From Paraphysomonas bandaiensis (Eukaryota > Chrysophyceae), in contig CBFFRP010000072.1 in assembly GCA_965644295.1 (NCBI GenBank), positions 1 through 64,000 of the forward strand: a DNA stretch of 64,000 nucleotides. Direction: 5' to 3'. Position 1 is the stretch's first letter. Each line of letters begins with the position of its first letter. Shown piece after piece: positions 47,351-56,128 of the stretch. A model generated the notes under the pieces. That model saw only the letters and a list, made by a program, of their open reading frames with translations. It did not search any database and was not told the origin of the DNA. The position numbers and the translations under genes are program-made.

Positions 47351-47610
47351 TGTATGTATGTATGTATGTATGTATGTATGTATGTATGTATGTATGTATG
47401 TATGTATGTATGTATGTATGTATGTATGTATGTATGTATGTATGTATGTATGTATGTATGTATGTATGTATGTATGTATGTATGTATGTATGTATGTATG
47501 TATGTATGTATGTATGTATGTATGTATGTATGTATGTATGTATGTATGTATGTATGTATGTAGGTATGTAGGTATGTATGTATGTATGTAGGTATGTATG
47601 TATGTCTATA
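47318..47610. repeat. (TATG)n microsatellite, about 290 bases
   Basis: Near-pure tetranucleotide tract with AGG interruptions at its right end, lying 90 to 380 bases upstream of the F-box gene start. Same motif (other strand) as the 32.5-kb tract. The flanks 47244-47317 and 47611-47697 show no gene. Confidence 0.97.
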
Positions 47611-47697
47611 TCTTTATAGGGCCCATCCACAGCATGTATATACATACATATCAGTCATACTCATCTGCTGTAGCACTCTATCAGCCTCATATAAACC

Positions 47698-49209
47698 ATG
47701 AATCAGTGTTCGTATATGTCGCATATATCTGATCTTAATGATGATGTCCTTCGTCTCATCATCTCTATGATCCCACATACAGCTCTCCTTCCAGTGATAT
47801 TAACTTGTAAGAGATTTCACGATATAGTCTACACTGATAAGAGGAGGGTACAGTCACATGCATCTCACTACTGTATGACCAACTCAATGGTCTCATGGGC
47901 TTTGGCTATGGGCTGCCCACGCAGCCAACTAATACCTACATGTGCACTACACGGCAGACTACAGCAGATGAAATACATCATCCATATATATACACAGTGT
48001 CCTGACAGTGGACAATTGGATGTTCTGCAGCCACTTCGTTCACAGGACCCTCCATGTCCCTGGGATGAAGAAATTACTTGTGTTGCTGCTACTGTGGGTG
48101 GACACTTGGATGTACTGCAGTGGCTTCGATCACAGGACCCTCCATGTCCGTGGGATGAACGGACTTGCTGTGCTGCTGCAGAGGGTGGAGACTTGGATGT
48201 TCTACAGTGGCTTCGATCACAGGACCCTCCATGTCCGTGGGATGAACGGACTTGCTATTCTGCTGCACAGGGTGGACACTTGGATGTTCTACAGTGGCTT
48301 CGTTCACAGGACCCTCCATGTCCTTGGGATGAACGGACTTGCTGTTCTGTTGCTAGGGGTGGACACTTGGATGTTCTGCAGTGGCTTCGTTCACAGGACC
48401 CTCCATGTCCGTGGGATGAAGAAAGTACTTGTGTTGCTGCTGCACAGGGTGGACACTTGGATGTTCTACAGTGGCTTCGTTCGCAGGACCCTCCATGTCC
48501 TTGGGATGAATGGACTTGCCGTGCTGCTGCAGAGGAAGGACACTTGGATGTTCTACAGTGGCTTCGTTCACAGGACCCTCCATGTCCGTGGGATGAACAG
48601 ACTTGCTGTGCTGCTGCTAGGGGTGGACACTTGGATGTTCTGCAGTGGCTTCGTTCACAGGACCCTCCATGTCCCTGGGATTTCGAAATTACTTCTGCTG
48701 CTGCACAGGGTGGACACTTGGATGTCCTACGGTGGCTTCGTTCGCAGGACCCTCCATGTTCGTGGGATGAACAGTGCTGCTGTGCTGCTGCACAGGGTGG
48801 ACACTTGGATGTTCTACAGTGGCTTCGTTCACAGGACCCACCATTTCCTTTAGATATAGTTGTTACTTTTGTTGCTGCAGAGGGTGGATATTTGGATGTT
48901 CTTCAGTGGCTTCGTTCACAGGACCCTCCATGTCCCTGGGATGAAGGAACCACTTGTATTGCTGCAGAGGGTGGACACTTGGATGTTCTACAGTGGCTTC
49001 GATCACAGGACCCTCCATGTCCTTGGGGTGAATATACTTGCTCTGCTGCTGCTAGGGGTGGACACTTGGATGTACTACGGTGGCTACGTTCTCAGGACCC
49101 TCCATGTCCGTGGGATGAACAGACTTGCTATTCTGCTGCAGAGGGTGGACACTTGGATGTTCTGCAGTGGCTTCGTTCGCAGGACCCTCCATGTCCTTGG
49201 GATGAATGA
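47698..49209 (+). CDS. F-box protein with 14 near-identical ankyrin-type repeats
   Basis: 503 residues. An F-box-like segment lies at residues about 8-52 (ISDLNDDVLRLIISMIP, LTCKRFHDIVY), then a linker, then 14 repeats of 29-30 residues with consensus GGHLDVLQWLRSQDPPCPWD followed by E-x-T-C-x-A-A-A. The repeats belong to the ankyrin-like class seen in large protist and giant-virus families. The F-box would link to an SCF ubiquitin ligase and the repeats choose substrates; this is inference from architecture. Repeats are highly alike also at silent positions, so the array is recent or homogenised. The stop at 49207 interrupts a 15th repeat that continues, broken, in the next bases. Confidence 0.85.
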   Translation: MNQCSYMSHISDLNDDVLRLIISMIPHTALLPVILTCKRFHDIVYTDKRRVQSHASHYCMTNSMVSWALAMGCPRSQLIPTCALHGRLQQMKYIIHIYTQCPDSGQLDVLQPLRSQDPPCPWDEEITCVAATVGGHLDVLQWLRSQDPPCPWDERTCCAAAEGGDLDVLQWLRSQDPPCPWDERTCYSAAQGGHLDVLQWLRSQDPPCPWDERTCCSVARGGHLDVLQWLRSQDPPCPWDEESTCVAAAQGGHLDVLQWLRSQDPPCPWDEWTCRAAAEEGHLDVLQWLRSQDPPCPWDEQTCCAAARGGHLDVLQWLRSQDPPCPWDFEITSAAAQGGHLDVLRWLRSQDPPCSWDEQCCCAAAQGGHLDVLQWLRSQDPPFPLDIVVTFVAAEGGYLDVLQWLRSQDPPCPWDEGTTCIAAEGGHLDVLQWLRSQDPPCPWGEYTCSAAARGGHLDVLRWLRSQDPPCPWDEQTCYSAAEGGHLDVLQWLRSQDPPCPWDE

Positions 49210-49285
49210 CAACTACTTCTGCTGCTGCACAGGGTGGACACTTGGATGTCCTACAGTGACTTCGTTCTCAGTGCCCTTCGATTAA
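49210..49285 (+). pseudogene. Decayed 15th repeat of the F-box/ankyrin gene
   Basis: Just after the stop, another frame reads TTTSAAAQGGHLDVLQ, then a stop in place of Trp (TGA for TGG), then LRSQC. This is the same repeat unit with a frameshift and a nonsense change, so the array was once longer. Confidence 0.8.
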
Positions 49286-49316
49286 TTGTGATATTTTGTA
49301 AACAATTGAAAGCTGT

Positions 49317-49634
49317 ATCGTAAGTTTTAAATTGTATCCGTTATTCCGTGGAATTTTCCATTACTGATGGCCGCTTGGAAGTTAGCTCCGGCACTTGCAG
49401 CCGGCAATTGTGTTATACTTAAGCCTGCAGAACATACACCTACTTCTATCATGGTGAGTGTAATTGGTAACAACAGCTACTTGAATAACTTAGCTAAATA
49501 AGAATCTTTATATATATGAATAAATATCTGTGATACATGACAATACTTCGTACAGATATTTGTGAACCTCATTAAAGATGTTCTCCGGCTGGAGTTCTGA
49601 ATGTAGTTACAGGAACTGGTAGCTATATTAATGG
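49317..49634 (+). pseudogene. Aldehyde dehydrogenase fragment, interrupted
   Basis: Bases about 49325-49453 encode [15 protein letters not shown] and then [20 protein letters not shown], unmistakable for the NAD-dependent aldehyde dehydrogenase superfamily (cofactor-binding region), ending at a GTGAGTG donor. After a gap with an AG acceptor, bases about 49556-49634 continue with IFVNLIKD and, after a frame change, SPAGVLNVVTGTG. The coding sequence then runs into MITE family A sequence at 49633. Neither the catalytic Cys/Glu region nor the N-terminal half is present, so this is a dead fragment. Confidence 0.8.
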
Positions 49635-49652
49635 TGCCCCATTCTGAGCGCG
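49633..49652 (+). mobile_element. MITE family A left-end scrap
   Basis: GTGCCCCATTCTGAGCGCGT is the family A left end; after 20 bases it switches to family B sequence (ATTGAAAGTCTTTTTATTTA). Confidence 0.7.
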
Positions 49653-50085
49653 TATTATTGAAAGTCTTTTTATTTAGCAATAGTGGCGAAAGTTAAAAAC
49701 CTGTGCCAATATAGTGGCTAGTTGAATGCTAGACATACTAGTTAGACCTCTACCCATAACTAATCAGCACAAATTCTATTATCCTACTATTTAGCGCTAC
49801 AGAAGCTGCTTGTGCTCGCCGCAAGCACCAAGGTGCGACCACTTCCGTTCTTGATGTTGATTGCGAGTTTCGCCATTGTCGTGTGTCCTAGGACTCACCG
49901 GCGCTATATGATAGATGTGTATGTAGGGGACACGTTGTGCAACGTACAGCATGACAAGTGAAAGCAGTGATCTAAGTCTACTACTACAACACTGGAACAA
50001 TTAAGACTACACATACATTGTGTGCAATTTGCATGGGGAAGAACGGAAGTGGTCGCACCTTGGTGCTTGCGGCGACGCACAAGCA
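49653..50085. mobile_element. Composite repeat with 50-base inverted repeats (family B-related)
   Basis: 49653-49770 is the family B right segment (ATTGAAAGTCTT to GACCTCTACC). From 49804 to 49853 and again inverted at 50036-50085 lies the block CTGCTTGTGC...CAAGCACCAAGGTGCGACCACTTCCGTTCTT, flanking about 180 bases of unique AT-poor sequence. This may be a small inverted-repeat element inserted in the left copy of family A. Confidence 0.55.
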
Positions 50086-50345
50086 GATTCTGAGCGCGTA
50101 GTACTTAGGTAGATCCGGGTGTGTACCTAACTAATACTTGATTAAGTCCCATATGTTATTTGCTAGCTACCTACTGAACCCAACTAGCTACATCATCTTC
50201 ACACAGTATTCAGCGCTGAAAATGCAGTAAGAACCCGGGTGGGGAACCGCTGAACTAAGCAATGTGTACATAGATAGAAGTGCGGGGTCGCAGCACCCAC
50301 CAGAGGGCCGCACGCAGTCATTAGTTACGCTGTCAGTATGGGGCA
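50084..50345 (+). mobile_element. MITE family A copy, 5' end replaced
   Basis: Runs from GATTCTGAGCGCGTAGTACTT to GTCAGTATGGGGCA. The first bases TGCCCCA are lost at the junction with the family B block. Confidence 0.75.
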
Positions 50346-50554
50346 CGACCAAACTGTTCTATGAACCATTTAATACTACTTTGATGTTTTTCGTTTCATA
50401 TTTGTAGCCAATTCTACTTTTTGGGGCAAATTTGTGCCGCCTAAATACCGATAGCCAGATACTCATGAAGCCTTTACCAGCAACAACTGTTGAATCTCTA
50501 CACGTAATTCATCAATTGCACAAATATGAAAACGTCATATAACCAATTTATATG
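50346..50554. other. Short spacer
   Basis: Nothing recognised. Confidence 0.35.
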
Positions 50555-50890
50555 CTAATTACTAAAAAATCCACCATAAACATTTCGACATTGTCCACGA
50601 TTAGTCCTCCCTGATGAGGTCCTCGCCATCGGTACTCCTTGGACATAATAACTCGTCACACGAATGGGTATTCTTTCAGTTCTCCCACTTTTATACTTAT
50701 TTACTTCTTCTTCAGATGGTGTAACTTCAAATTTTTCACGATGACCATATATAATTCGGCCACTTTCAGGAGTGTTATCTTCTGCAATATGGACCTGTTG
50801 TCGTGGTCGAAGATGGTGGATTCTGCTCTTATGCAATCTATCAAAGACAGCAGGACCCTTTTGTTTCTTTTTCGATTGAGCAGACGGCAT
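50555..50890 (-). CDS. Small basic protein of unknown function
   Basis: 111 residues from the first ATG (50890); a longer reading would need a TTG start. Rich in Arg, Lys, Ser and Gly with no hydrophobic segment. The start MPSAQSKKKQKGPAVFDRL is strongly basic, the middle has TPSEEEVNKYKSGRTERIP, and the end SGRTNRGQCRNVYGGFFSN. Such composition fits a nucleic-acid or ribosome-associated protein, but I do not recognise it. Its start lies 442 bases from the divergent neighbour, matching the pattern of other true gene pairs here. Confidence 0.55.
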   Translation of the reverse strand: MPSAQSKKKQKGPAVFDRLHKSRIHHLRPRQQVHIAEDNTPESGRIIYGHREKFEVTPSEEEVNKYKSGRTERIPIRVTSYYVQGVPMARTSSGRTNRGQCRNVYGGFFSN

Positions 50891-51331
50891 TATGGTCAAT
50901 TATTTATGCAAATCTCTGTTGTTTTGTCACAATAATACACAACTATAGCAGTTATATATCACCATCCATACTTCCACGATTATACATGCATCTACAGCAG
51001 TCTACATCCAACTGTAGCTATACAACAGCCAGAACGTGTTGCATCGTTGCATCGAATTATAGAATGTTTTTTAGTATTCGTAAGTAGAAAAACTGAGTTT
51101 TTTTGATATTATATATTAAATATGATAGATTTTTCGAGTTGTATTGTATATTTCATGATTTTTGTGTTTTAGGGAATAAAAATTGTGTATATTTATGGCA
51201 TGCATCTGTAGATGTGTATATGTCCAGGCAGTCCATATGTTTAATGGATATCACTCATAGCATGGAGATATAATCAACTCTCACTAATGGTTATATAGAG
51301 TTAAATACACCCTATCTCATACATTGATCAA
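50891..51331. promoter_or_regulatory. Divergent promoter region
   Basis: 441 bases between divergent starts; includes CATCCATACTTCCACG and TATATAT tracts. No motif assigned. Confidence 0.4.
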
Positions 51332-52183
51332 ATGACATCACTATTCGTTCATCGCCTTCAATCCCATAGCTTACCATGCATTAATATCCTCACTAGAGGT
51401 CTTGTTACCAGTCCCACTATGAACAACAAGCTCATTGGATGCATCCTTGATGAACGAATATTTTACATTCCTTCTATTGACCAGCTTCATGAAGGTGATG
51501 CCACAGGTACTTCTCATGACAGTGCTGTAAAGCGTATTGAGAAAACTTCCCACAACGACTACCAGATGCATCATACAGATCCCACTGCGAAATACAGAGA
51601 TAAGCTTTACAAGAAAAATGTTGTTATGAGCAAGCTGCAAAACTCAGAAACAAAAGGGGACGGTCATCTTCTTCGAATTGCACGAGAAAGAGCATCAAAA
51701 TCAGAATTCGATAACAAGCATACCAACGCGATTAGAGATATATTAAAATACATGCACAATAGGAACTTAGCCGTCTCAATACTTCCCATTGAGAAAGACA
51801 AGCTACAAATTGATGATTTAAGTGATAGTATCCGTGGCTTGAACAATATATCTATTTTGTCCGGAGTAGACATAGCCAGTCATCCGGAAACTGTGTTTTC
51901 AGCCACTGAAACGTGGAAACCTATGACAACGGCATCGCCGCACAATTTTCTTTTTGTTAGTCCAACAAATGAACTTATACGAAATGCACATACATTGGGG
52001 TACATAACTTGTCGGTTCAGGTGCTTCATGTTATATATATGCTTCTATTGAAATAATTTTTACTGCAGGAGTGACAACGATAGCGAAGTTGGGCCACGTG
52101 TTCATTCTGTGTACAAATGTTCTACACTAGACAGCATTCGTGATAGTATTGAGGATATGATAGGGATATCATATAGAAGTTAG
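51332..52183 (+). CDS. Unknown, probably mitochondrial protein, two exons
   Basis: Exons 51332-52020 and 52069-52183 with a 48-base intron; 267 residues. The N-terminus MTSLFVHRLQSHSLPCINIL lacks acidic residues and ends with an R-G-L-V-T-S processing-like site, suggesting mitochondrial import. A helical Lys/Arg-rich region (51590-51760) follows. The C-terminal third reads VSPTNELIRNAHTLGYITCRF, then after the splice SDNDSEVGPRVHSVY and LDSIRDSIEDM, which recalls the last strands and helices of HAD-like hydrolases (name-the-neighbourhood similarity only). No catalytic DxD motif was found, so I leave the function open. Confidence 0.6.
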
Positions 52184-52884
52184 ATTAAATATATGAAATA
52201 ATAAAGTTGTAGTTGGAATTGGTTCAGTACATTCCTTGGAATGTTATGACGTGGTTTACAGAGCTACAGTTCTGGCGGTACTGTTATTGGTTCTGTATGT
52301 CATAATCACACAGTGTTAGCAAGATTACAAGTGCTAATTTGTTCTTGCAATGACTTCTACTTGTTTGTTTCCCTCTAGCTGCGATATACTGTGCGGAGCC
52401 ACTCATATTAATTACTCTTCTCAACTGATGAAGCTGCATCTGTTCTCAGAAATCTCTGTTTATCATATCTTCACTAGTCACTCCAATATCTTATATAGTC
52501 GGTACATCTGTAACTGAATTTACTTCCTTTGGAACTATATTTACCCATTACATCTATGAGTTGATTTCACATATTACACACTATAAACTCACATCTATTA
52601 TCAATTGCACAATATATATCGCATCATACTGCAGAACTCATCGTATCGGTGGATTGGCAAAATATTATATGATGAATATCATAGTTACTGTATTGATTGA
52701 CTGTAGTACATATAAGTAGTACCCCACAACTAATTGTAACAAATAAAAGCAATATTATACTTAAAATGTAGGTTGTAATGACAGGAACTCGATATAAATT
52801 ACACCCACAGTGACATGTATTGACTAACATGTCGTTCCAATATCTCCACGTCAGATGTCATACTGTTACTTCTTCGCTGTTCTC
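52184..52884. other. Intergenic spacer with dispersed repeat family D
   Basis: Sequence at 52365-52410 (TCCCTCTAG, CGATATACTGT) and 52660-52715 (TATTATATGATGAATA, TATTGATTGACTGTA-like) resembles 55930-55990 and 56045-56125 upstream of the channel gene, and 52500-52560 resembles 58735-58795. No gene seen. Confidence 0.4.
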
Positions 52885-53730
52885 TTACTCACAGTAACAC
52901 ACTCCTTCTTTGCTTCCGCATGAGCAGGACATGCCCTCACAGCACACGATTTGAGGAGCAAACCCAGGGGAGTCATGGTTTCCAGCGGCGCAAACTTGGC
53001 CTCTAGGCTGACACGAAGGATTTTCAGGAGTACCCAAAGTCTGATTAAACGATTCAGTCTGTGTGTGTGGAGTAAAGATGGACATATCTAGATTCCATTT
53101 ATCTCCACTCCATTGAGCCCAAATGCTGTGATCTACAAAACTAGAGTCAAATCGGGGAGGGACAGACAGCAATAGAGATACCTTCGTACTCGCAGCCCGT
53201 ATTGGGGTGAACCAATAAGCTGAATTCACCACGGTGCTGTACGTACCACGGAACGACTCGATTGTAGTAATGTACGGGCACAAACATACCTGCGGATTGT
53301 CACTTACATCATACGCATACAAATTCAGACTTACTCCACTCGCCAACAGGGAAAGGTCCGAGAGTAACATCCAACTCGTGGTCATATATCATACACAATT
53401 CGCCATTATCTACAAATATATTAACGAAGGCAGAGGTATCTTATAGCCCATACCGTATCTTCCCGAGGGATCATTGGAGGTACCCCTACACACAGGGTCC
53501 TCTCCCAGCAGATCTGCAAACACGACAAGAGCTTCCTCCCTTAATTCTCCTGCTCGTTTAATTTGATCTTTGTTCGTTAGCATATAAGTAATGTGTACGT
53601 GATATGACATTATAGTCGGATACGAGTCACAGTCGACTGTATCTTTAAGGGATGATGTATATCGATCTGGATGACTTACAACGCCATTGATAATAGCAAA
53701 CAGAGTTGTGAGTGTAGTGACGAGAAACAT
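52885..53730 (-). CDS. Secreted DOPA 4,5-dioxygenase-like protein with cysteine-rich tail
   Basis: Four exons: 53454-53730, 53335-53409, 53182-53289 and 52885-53132, introns of 44, 45 and 49 bases; 235 residues. A signal peptide (MFLVTTLTTLFAIINGVVS) precedes the enzyme domain. The domain shows YHVHITY, LREEALVVFADLLG, then across splices LDVTLGPFPVGEWSMF, VVPWYVQHRGEFSLLVHPNT and DHSIWAQWSG, which matches the DOPA dioxygenase family that opens catechol rings (DOPA to betalamic-acid type products in fungi and plants). After about residue 190 there is an extra tail with ten cysteines (CQPRGQVCAAGN, IVCCEGMSCSCG, GVCYCE), resembling a small disulfide-rich knot. Secretion and the tail are unusual for this mostly cytosolic family. 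All four joins are needed to keep the family match. Confidence 0.82.
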
Positions 53731-53858
53731 ATTGCCGGATAGAGTATAATAACAAGGATATATTGGTCAGGTGTGGGATAGTTAGCTCCCTATGACAATG
53801 TACATACTATACATGTATATATACTCTATTGGTAGTGTTCTGTTCTGTATATCATGTA
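53731..53858. other. Upstream flank of the DOPA dioxygenase-like gene
   Basis: TATACATGTATATATACTC near 53808 is TATA-like. Ends at the TA target of the next element. Confidence 0.4.
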
Positions 53859-55501
53859 CAGTCAGTTCTCGATATCGTCAATGAGGTATGGTAAAAATGT
53901 CCGTTATGGGAAATAAAATAGGCTTGGTACGGGGTTTTTAAGCTAAAACCCCAGATTTTATATAAAACTACAGTTTTTTAATAAAAATCCCCTATTTTGC
54001 GTGACTTTTGTAAAAGTGATTATAGAAGTTAGCAATATAGTATGCAACAGAGAGTATCATGAACACATTCATAATATATACTCACAATGTTGTACGTAAC
54101 GATGTCAGTTGAATGCAGCATCGGTACCAAGCGCAAGAAATCTTTGAGTACTTTCTCGGATGTGCAGAAATGAAACTTCGTGAAAGAATATAAAGAGGTC
54201 ATTTCAAAACCCTCAACCAATTCGTTGCATACAAGAAGAATATATTTAGCTGTTCAGCATTATGCAAATGGATTAAAGCCAGTGATAATGGGACATTGAA
54301 GATTGAAACTTGCACAGGCCGCAAGAAGCAACGGAAGGGTTTATTTCCTGAGGTGGAGAAGAAAATTGTTGACTACATTAAATTTCGCCAGGAGCACTAC
54401 AACATAGATAAATGTGGCTTAAGCCGGTTGTATCTGCAGCAGATGGCTAAGGACTATGCAAAGGTTTAGAAGATTCAGAAGCTAGTAATATATTCTTAAT
54501 ATTGTGCTTCATAGGTAATCTATGCGGATGATCAGGAATCACTCAGTTTATTTAAAGCTTCTACTGGTTGGTTACGCAATGTATTGAAGAGTCGGAACAA
54601 TTATGTTCATGTCAATCTGCACGGAGAGGCTAATGAAGTCAGCGATGCTAACGCAGCGGTTGCTATGGAAGACTTCAAGCGGAAGTTGGATGAGTTGTGC
54701 GTAAGTCAAGGGGTACCAATAGATAGAATTTTCAATGCAGACCAAACTGGACTGTATTATGGCAAAAACCCCAATGGCATATACTGCGACGCTGAAGTGA
54801 GTAAGACGATACGTGGGGCCAAGCAGATGAAAGACAAGGAGCGTGTGACAATTATGGTTTGTTCTTCGCCCTTCGAAAAGGTTCCATTGGCGGTCATTGG
54901 AAAGTCAGCGAATCCTGCATGCTTTCGCATGTGTTCTAAGGGCAGACCTCCCTTACATTACATTAGTCAAACCCATGGCTGGTTTGACAGAAATATTACT
55001 ATATGGTGGATCAATTCGGTATTTGATCCTTGGTACAGACGACGATTTGGATCACTTAAGTGTATTATATTGCTTGACAACTGCTCGGTGCAGAGATCTA
55101 ATTCTACACTATAGCAGCGTTATGTAGTAACTATGTTATACAGCTGTCCTGTGTCGTTAAGACAACGCATTTTTATCATGTAATAACAAGGCTTACCACA
55201 TAATTAATCTGTTGTGCTGTAATAGAAAGTTTTTCAGCCTTAAACACAGTATCCTGCTAAATTCAATTGTGATATCTAGAATTTTAAACATAGACTTAGG
55301 GTTTTTAGTATAAAACCGTGGTTTTAATATCCAAAAACTGAGTTTTATGAAAAATATCTGAATTTTTAAACAAAAACTGGCTTTTTTATAAATAAACCTG
55401 TTTTTTTTCAAATAAAACCTGGGTTTTTAATGGTAAAAATGTCTGTTATTGGAAATTGTAACCCTATGGTACAATCCATTGACGATATCGAGAACTGACT
55501 G
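53859..55501 (+). mobile_element. Pogo/Tigger-type DNA transposon, 1643 bases, TA flanks
   Basis: Perfectly matching ends: left CAGTCAGTTCTCGATATCGT (continuing CAATG) and its reverse complement ending at 55501, giving 25-base terminal inverted repeats. TA dinucleotides flank both sides, the target-site duplication of Tc1/mariner-pogo elements, and CAGT...ACTG ends are typical of pogo. Inside is a decayed transposase. Subterminal AT-rich arrays of GGTTTTT/AAAACC words lie at 53930-54000 and 55280-55435. Confidence 0.9.
54140..55114 (+). pseudogene. Pogo-type DDE transposase, decayed
   Basis: A helix-turn-helix/CENP-B-like region (KIVDYIKFRQEHYNIDKCGL at about 54365-54425) is joined over a 51-base intron (54464-54514) to the DDE domain with IFNADQTGLYYGKNP (first Asp, about 54740) and IILLDNCSVQ (second Asp, about 55080). 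After that point the expected NTTSHIQPLD block and third acidic residue are missing and a stop follows. A stop and frame change break the N-terminal part near 54170-54220. The copy therefore cannot encode a functional enzyme. Confidence 0.8.
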
Positions 55502-56128
55502 TACATATATGGTATATGCCGCATATGGCCTGTACGGTATGAGGGTACCATGGTGTACGTCCACCTCTCCATAGTATATGCTGCTGCTGTATATCTGTAT
55601 GGTAGTATTATACCTACAGTATATACCACAAAAATACTCAACACATCTCCACCAATACTCATCTCGTAACTTTAAATGATTGGGTATCTAGAAATCGTCA
55701 TTGTACATCAAAATCTGCTTAAAAAATACCCCTTTCTGTAAAATAATGCTGAAAATAATCCCAAAAATTTGAGAATAAGCTAAAATTTCACTATAAATGT
55801 TGTACAGTGATGATAGGTGCATAATAGCAGCATGATCATAATTAAGCTGACCAGACAAGACTATAAGGAGCAGATACACACGATAAGTATACTTTGATCC
55901 TGATTAACAGTGAGATGATTCTTCGTAATAGTTTCTATATGTATGTATCCCTCTAGTGACGATATACTGTACAGTGTCCCTCATATACATACACACACAC
56001 CCCACTAACAGGAACTACTCGCTTCTATCAGCTGATTAGCTCAGTATTATATGATGAATAACGCAAGTTCTCTTTAGTAAAGTGGTTTACTGTTATTGTA
56101 TTCATTGACTGTATTACATATAAGTGAT
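55502..56128. other. Spacer upstream of the channel gene
   Basis: Includes a repeat family D piece (about 55930-56125) shared with 52365-52720 and a CATACATACACACACAC run at 55985. No gene seen. Confidence 0.4.

Noticed and set aside
47268-47645. Similar repeated ORFs on both strands
   Set aside because: Same artefact of the TATG tract.
48008-49285. Second-frame and minus-strand ORFs over the F-box/ankyrin array
   Set aside because: They follow the 87-base period of the real frame; no independent codon pattern or family match.
53930-54000. Telomere-like GGTTTTT words
   Set aside because: They are irregular, lie inside a transposon and are mirrored at its other end, which fits subterminal repeats.
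54029-54220. Minus-strand ORF inside the pogo element
   Set aside because: Shadow of the decayed transposase region on the opposite strand.
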